Notes under the pieces: model-generated
Told to the model about the DNA's origin: nothing
Database searches by the model: none
The model's input: only the letters and a program-made list of their open reading frames with translations
Translations under genes and position numbers: made by a program
Shown here: piece by piece, positions 58,717-64,000 of the stretch
Position numbering within the stretch: the stretch's first letter is position 1
Layout of the letters: each line of letters starts with the position of its first letter
From: Vesta saturnalis
Taxonomy: Eukaryota; Arthropoda; Insecta; Coleoptera; Lampyridae
Direction: 5' to 3'
NCBI GenBank assembly: GCA_036346205.1
Contig: JARFJB010000902.1
Coordinates: forward strand, 2,303,501-2,367,500
Length of the DNA stretch: 64,000 bases

Positions 58717-59865
58717 TTAGGTATTGTTCATTGGTCCATTATGATGTAAACAAACTTCACATCGGCGCGAAATACACTCAATTTCCTTAATGAAATGAAT
58801 AGATGTACGCCTTAAATCTTCAAATGCTGCTCTGGTTGAATTGACCAATTGTTCGTATGTTTCGTGGTGAGTATGATATATTTTATTTTTCAAAAATCCC
58901 CACAAAGAGAAATTCAGTATTGAAAGATCTGGAGATCTTGCTGGCCACTGAATAGGTCCGTTATTGCCAATCCATTGATTGTTAAAGTTTTGGTTTAAGT
59001 AAACTCGGACTAAAACAGTATTATGACAAGGCGCACCATCTTGTTGAAAATAAACATTTACCCTCTGCGCTAATGGAATTTCATCTAGCAGTTGTGGAAG
59101 ACAAATGTTTAATATTTCCATATGCCTCTGGCCGTTAAGGTTGCCGTTAAAAATGTGGTAAACAAATCTACCCCCCAAAATAAAGCATGATACATTAAAA
59201 CCAAATCTACCTTGATTTTGGCGTGCTAATGTTACAAAATTGTTATTTTTTGACCAATATCGATTGTTGTTGCGATTAAAAATTCCTGCACTCGTAATAT
59301 GACTCTCATCAGACCAAATGATATTGCGCCCAAAATTCCTTTTTTGTCTAATCTGTTCTAAATACCAATTACAAAAAATAATTCGCCGTTCTAAGTCACC
59401 ATCATTAAGGTGTTGAATTACTCTTTTTTTGTACCGAGTATAATTATATTTTTTTAAGATATTTTGTAGTCTTGATTTAGATACGCCAACTTCTGTTTCT
59501 ATTTGTCGGCAGGAGGTATTAGGATTTTCTTCAACTCTTGCTAAAACAGTTATTTCGTCGTCTTGTTGGTTCATTTTTGCATAATTTTTGATCCTAGGCT
59601 TCTCAAAAGATCCATAAGTTAATAGATGTTCTTTTAATCTGGCGAATATATTCTTGTTGGGATGTCTTCGTTCAGGGAATCTTCAATAAAGTTGCTTTAG
59701 TATTTTGCGTTTTTATAAATACTAGCATTATTAAAGTATTAAACGCACAACCTACCTATTAAAATATGCCTCTGCAGTTTGGTCTGCATTAAAATCACAC
59801 TGATAGTATATGCCAATCATATCTAACTTTTCAAAATGTTCATACTTCGCATTATTGACAGCCAT
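58717..59865 (-). CDS. mariner transposase, two exons, 357 aa, catalytic triad D-D-N
   Basis: Exon 1 (59865-59756) starts MAVNNAKYEHFEKLDMIGIY; exon 2 (59680-58717) continues with FPERRHPNKNIFARLKEHLL and GSFEKP. Joined, they give 357 residues with no stop, the normal length for this group. The N-terminus carries two helix-turn-helix regions that bind the TIRs (second around VSKSRLQNILKK). Catalytic sites are WSDESH (Asp161), YFQQDGAPCHN (Asp251) and SPDLSILNFSLWG, where residue 293 is Asn (AAT, 58912-58914) in place of the Asp expected from LDFFLW in related copies. The spacing of 41 gives the DD41D signature known from rosa. With Asn at the third metal ligand, cleavage activity is expected to be lost although DNA binding may persist. 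Without the intron an upstream stop would force the shorter start at 59574. Confidence 0.88.
59681..59755 (-). other. 75-bp intron in the mariner transposase
   Basis: On the minus strand the donor is TTTAATAG|GTAGGTTG and the acceptor TTTATTGAAG|ATTCCC. Splicing joins AYFN to RFPERRHP in frame, as expected for the family (RYP/RFP..RHP motif). The acceptor pyrimidine run is weak. Introns are rare in mariner genes. Confidence 0.72.
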
Positions 59866-60023
59866 CACAAAAAAGTTATTAACTTGAATAATTATTTATT
59901 TAAGCAAAGTTTTGAAACAATAAATCTAATCACATTTACGTTTCCACCATTTATTTATATGAAACAACTGCGTGAAATGTCAAATAACTAGCAACGAATG
60001 CGCGCAGTAAGCAAAGGTTCATA

Positions 60024-60491
60024 GATGACTTGATCAAGAGGTATTTTTCAAAAAATCGTTTATAATTTTCTTATTTACCGAGATAAATATATGAAACTAT
60101 ATATTTTCAGAAAGCTAAAAGAAATCTCTAATTAATGGAGTCATAGCCAACTACGATTACCCTTTAAAAAAATGCAACTTTGGTCTGTAACTCGGAAAAA
60201 ATTAAGTTAGAAAAAAATCGAGTACGCCACTAATTGCACATAAAAAAAGGCACAAAAGATGTTTTTACCAAAATTTTAAATATTCACAAACAAAAAAGTT
60301 ACAGGATTTTAAAGAAAACGGCATAAAACGAAAAACACCCTATATTTCCCAAACGAGTCGAGATATTGAAATGTTCTTTAGGTTATTAAATTTGTTTCAA
60401 AAATCGGTCCAAGGATCCCGACAATGATTTTACTCTATCTATTTGAGGAATACCTAAAATCCCCCAATTACATCGAAAATAGGACACCCTG
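60024..60491 (-). repeat. right long TIR of the mariner
   Basis: Inverse counterpart of 58081-58548, ending CGAAAATAGGACACCCTG. Confidence 0.92.
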
Positions 60492-60493
60492 TG

Positions 60494-61640
60494 CATGAAA
60501 TGTGCAAAAGCAACAAAATTAATAAATTTACAGTCCAGTCCAATGATTCTCATAATTTTTTTTAAGCTTTCAATATGTATGATTAAAACATGTGTAAAGG
60601 ATCAATATAAAGGAAAAATTCCCATTGCAACATAACATCAATTATTTATTAAATGAAATTTAACTTTGTTGTAAAATTATTACTCAATGTAGCGTAACAA
60701 AAAGTTTTGATTAAAACCTTTAACTAGGGCATTTTAAAACTTTAATAAAAGAGGTAAATTAAAAATTGATTGTAAAGTTGAAACGCCTAAAGAAATTTTC
60801 AATTTGATTTTATCTCTCAATAATTTATACTTTTTTCTGTCTACAGCCCCTATCAGCCATTTTAAAAATAAAAATCCATCGAAAATTGTATAATTTGTAG
60901 AAAAAAGTTCGTACTAAAATAAACTGTTTACTTTTATTGTTATATATAGAGAGAGCAAAGTCGGGGAAAGTTTATTGTGGGCGTCCATAAATTTAAAAGG
61001 ACTGTTATATCTTTTACTACCATTGCAACCCTTTATCGTTTTTAAAAGTCGAGGCTCATTTGAAAAGTTACATTCTAATTTACATAGTTGAAACAAATTA
61101 TACAAATATATTTTGTGAAGCTTATCATGAATTTTTTTCAGTTTTTTTTTGAGGGTAGCTATCTGATAACATAATTAAGTGTTTTATTTTACATTTTTTA
61201 TTTACAAAATTTACAGCACTTTCATATGCAAGATTACAAATTTATAATTTTCCCGAAACGAACAAAATTGGTTTCGGAGTAGTGTTTATGAACGTTACAC
61301 GTCGACGTTTCACATTTATCTCCCCTATAAATTTTACAAAAAAATTATGCATTTGTGTGACACTTATCATTTGTAAATCAGATGAGTTTTATTTCGGGAT
61401 TACGTTCATTTTATTTATTTTTTTACTAATTAAGAACATAAATATCTACTTATTTATGATACAAAGTTACGATTTAATAATATATTAGATATGATGTTAG
61501 TATACAACATACCCAAGATAAGGATGAACAACATGGGGATCTTGAAAACGGTAAGAGATACGAAGGCGGTTAAATTAGATGAACGTTGTATAATTTAGGG
61601 CATGTTCACATGTAGTTTGCAAAACTTTATTATTGTTTAT
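60494..61640. other. non-coding, no recognised feature
   Basis: AT-rich stretch between two mariner-type elements. A short open stretch at 61282-61488 is Phe/Ile-rich with no motif. Confidence 0.45.
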
Positions 61641-61644
61641 CGTT

Positions 61645-63212
61645 TCCGAGATTTAAAACAAAATGCGATTTTTGGGTTTTTCCTTTTCCGTAATTCCTTC
61701 ATTTATTTTAAAAGATTTTTAAAAACCAAAGGCACTTACTTCTTCATTGTCACTTTTTAAACTCTATTAAATGGTGTTTTCAAATTTTTTATTCGACATT
61801 TCGACTCTGAGAAACCATAAGTGTATCCATGGAAAGAAGAAAGGTTCGACATGTTGACATGCTACATCTTGTCCCACAGAAATTGTGTAGTTACAGAGCT
61901 AATGTATTTGGATAAACATCCTCAGCGAAGGCAACCTGGTAAATCCACTTTTAGACGTTTGAAAGCTAATTTAAAAGAATTTGGTTCATTTACAAAACCT
62001 GTTCTATCCCGTCAAAAACAATCTGATGACGAAAAAGCTAATACCGCTTTACAAGCCGTTATTGAAAACCCTGAAATACCGACAAGACAAATTGAACATC
62101 GTACTGGTGTATTTATTTCTACAGCACAATTCATTTTAAATAAGAATAAGTTTCATCCATATAAATTTCGAGGTTGTCAGGGTCTTGGACCAGCTGATCA
62201 GGAGTGGCGAGCCGGTTTATGCGAATGGTATACTAGAAGATGAGACGAAGATCTAAATTTTCTTTTTACAATAGTTTGGTCTGATGAAAGCACGATAACC
62301 AACAATGGAATTTTCAACCGACGTAACAAACGTTACTGGGCAAAAATAATAAACCTAGATTTGGATTAATTATGTGAATGGGCATTTTGGGACGAAGAAT
62401 AACAGGGCCTTTTATTTACCACAACAATATAATGCCGAACGATATTTGAACTTCCAAGGACTGATTTGGAAAATGACTTGGATACATTACCTCAAGCACT
62501 TGTTAACCACTGTTGGATGCAACAAGGTGGTGCTCCAGCACATAACTCAAGAAATGTACAGGACTATCTGTTATTGCGATTTACAGGGCTGTGGACTGGA
62601 AGTTACAGTAGCTTGGGCAGGCCGGTCACCCGATTTAAGTCCGTTGGATTTTTTTCTGTGGAGTTACCTGGAAAACCAAGAGTTTTGCAAATGAAGAATA
62701 GATGTTAGTATCGGTTAAGGCAGCAGTTACTACAATTTCGCCAGAAACGCTAGACCGTGTTTTCAATTCTTCAATAAAAAGAGCTTACCGGTGTCTAGAA
62801 AATAACGGCAACCTGTTTGAACAGCTATTGTAATTAGTTAACATTAATTAAATAGGTTTAAAAGATTGAAATTTTTAACTTTGTACATAAAAAAATATTA
62901 CCAAATACTAATATTAATCCGAATTTTTTTAAAAAATTAGCATCAAAACCATATTGTGTAATACATGGTTAAATGCGTAATAAAAATACTATCGAATACG
63001 GGGTGTTTCATTGGTTGCGGCGATATAAAAAAATAAAGTTGACGATTTCTCGGAGACGAAACGTCGAAAAAAAATTTGAAAACGCCATCTAGTAGAATTC
63101 AAAAAGTGACAATGCAGAAGTACCTTTGGTTTTTAAAAATCTTTTAAAATAAATGAAGGAATGACGAAAAAAGAAAAACCCAAAAATCGAATTTTGTTTT
63201 AAACCTCGGTAA
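61645..63212 (+). mobile_element. long-TIR mariner relic (DD41D group)
   Basis: Inverted arms of about 170 bp, 61645-61816 and 63040-63212, share TTCCGAGATTTAAAACAAAA-like ends, TTCCTTCATTTATTTTAAAA and GTGTTTTCAAATTTTTTATT blocks with around 10% differences. A plus-strand transposase relic lies between them. Outer ends are eroded so the TA target site is not visible. At 62997 TACGGGGTGTTTCATTGG looks like another mariner-type terminus pointing right, suggesting a further insertion or rearrangement at the right arm. Confidence 0.7.
61828..62833 (+). pseudogene. mariner transposase relic, second catalytic Asp replaced by Gly
   Basis: Frames change several times. In order: ELMYLDKHPQRRQPGKSTFR, KEFGSFTKPV (N-terminal DNA-binding part), NPEIPTRQIEHRTGV, AGLCEWYTRR, IVWSDESTITNNGIFNRRNK (first Asp present), CWMQQGGAPAHNSRNVQDYL (Gly, GGT at 62526, where Asp is expected), and AGRSPDLSPLDFFLW (third Asp present). 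The C-terminus FNSSIKRAYRCLENNGNLFE closes near 62833. It shows what the third site looks like in this group, supporting the Asn substitution call at 58912. Confidence 0.8.
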
Positions 63213-63560
63213 CGATCCCCTCCACTGTTTACGTCACAAAGCCCCGCCCACTGGGGCACCTTCCCCTATTTTTTTTACACGCCCACGTGGAAGGCGTCTT
63301 TTTTTATGGTCGTTTTTTGTCGGCTTTTTTTTTGTACTCGGCTACTTGATGGGTGTATTTAGGCCTTGAGATTGAACTTGGGTTTGATCTTGATCTTAAA
63401 CTTGGTGTTGGGGCTAGGGGTGACAGCTATTTTTGTTAATTATAGACCAGTTTGTTTTCCTGCATTCTGATTGGTTAATCAGGTCTTGGGAATTTTGCAA
63501 TGACTTAATTTGCTAGTTTTATAAGAAGGCCTTCGTCGCTGCCATAAAAATTGTATTCTA
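63213..63560. promoter_or_regulatory. GC-rich, promoter-like patch
   Basis: Within 100 bases lie TTTACGTCAC (CRE-like), GCCCCGCCCACT (GC-box-like) and CCCACGTGG (E-box), unusual in this AT-rich window. Further on, TTTTATAAGAAGGCC (about 63517) resembles a TATA box and AATAAAG follows at 63560. This could be a gene promoter facing right, or part of an LTR with promoter and polyadenylation signal. No coding exon was recognised downstream before the window ends. Confidence 0.25.
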
Positions 63561-64000
63561 ATAAAGAAAAATTCATAGATAAGATGATAGCAAGTGTTTT
63601 TTCATAATAAAAAGATTTTATTTCATTTAATTTAACCTGTTAACAAGGTTATTGATTTTTTTCATAATGGATATAAAAGACTCCGACCTTAAACGATTAA
63701 GTTCTATGCAGTTTGAATTTAAGCGTTAGCTATAATATTCAATATCCGAGGTTAACCTGTATTAATTAATTTCTATCTAACATGAAGTTTAAATGCAATT
63801 CTAATATAGATAACTGTGTTTATAATGTGATTTTTCGTCATAGAATTTATTATAAAAGCGGCAGCATTATTGTTATTATTACATTTTCTTTTATTTTCCG
63901 TTTTGTAGATTGTGACCTTTTATCTATACATGAATTTTATAACAACAATATGCAATTAAGACGAATTTCACTTTGTATTGCATACAAATTACAGACGACC
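63561..64000. other. non-coding end of window
   Basis: AT-rich. A 20-codon open stretch starts ATGGATATAAAAGAC at 63667 and stops at 63729; too short to support a gene call. Confidence 0.4.

Larger units (their letters stand above)
58081..60491 (-). mobile_element. mariner (DD41D group) with 467-bp TIRs, best preserved element
   Basis: Starts CAGGGTGTCCTATTTTCGAT and ends with its inverse; TA precedes the left end (58079-58080), and TG follows the right end (60492-60493), one base from the expected TA. The inverted arms run 58081-58548 and 60024-60491 and are about 95% identical by eye. The minus-strand transposase between them is open when one short intron is removed. Its left end lies only six bases from the right end of the fold-back element. 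TIRs this long are unusual for mariners, which commonly have about 30 bp. Confidence 0.92.

Noticed and set aside
61282..61488. 68-codon Phe/Ile-rich open frame resembling a membrane protein
   Set aside because: Composition follows from AT-rich DNA; no start context, no repeat or motif support.

Overview
This window looks like intergenic or intronic DNA from an insect. It is about 70% A+T, has no bacterial-style operons and no convincing complete host gene, and nearly all recognisable coding sequence belongs to transposable elements typical of arthropods: rosa/DD41D-like mariners, PIF/Harbinger, an insect-type Crypton tyrosine recombinase, Ty3/gypsy, Jockey-like non-LTR elements and a tRNA-derived SINE. 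A hemipteroid or beetle is possible, but the sequence alone does not settle the order.

Layout. 1-2577: AT-rich, nothing recognised. 2578-8732: a 6.2-kb PIF/Harbinger element (TTA target duplication) carrying a decayed transposase (-) and MADF/BESS-type gene (+), with a second TIR element (2931-4367) nested inside. 8736-17800: relics, including a mariner end, a deleted non-LTR copy, a 242-bp tandem duplication and a non-LTR endonuclease relic. 18164-26413: a three-level nest. A mariner transposase gene (-) is split by a 2.1-kb solo LTR (-), which is itself split by a 5.0-kb Ty3/gypsy element (+). 27243-29661: a Tc1/mariner-superfamily element with about 285-bp, nearly identical TIRs. 30136-34102: a Crypton-like tyrosine recombinase gene (+) interrupted by a second copy of the same solo LTR (itself holding a SINE), with another SINE in its intron. 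34300-50682: mostly non-coding, with (TA)n tracts, a second copy of the 10.8-kb non-LTR family, a gag-like relic, a 443-bp tandem duplication and a long-TIR mariner (47.8-49.9 kb). 50685-58074: a fold-back element split by a 5.66-kb Jockey-like element (-), whose ORF2 is in turn interrupted by a 1.19-kb pure pyrimidine tract. 58081-60491: the best-preserved element, a mariner with 467-bp TIRs and a two-exon, open 357-codon transposase whose third catalytic Asp is Asn. 61645-63212: another long-TIR mariner relic. The last part has a small GC-rich, promoter-like patch.

How the parts relate. The two solo LTRs serve as each other's reference. The copy at 30.5-33.0 kb gives the empty site of the gypsy insertion, and the copy at 18.9-26.0 kb gives the empty site of a SINE. 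This fixes insertion order and element ends without any database. No new host system is evident; the most interesting material is the nesting, the two-exon DD41N mariner, the uncharacterised solo-LTR family, the Crypton-like gene and the pyrimidine tract. All coordinates and translations were read by eye, so boundaries marked as approximate may shift by tens of bases.
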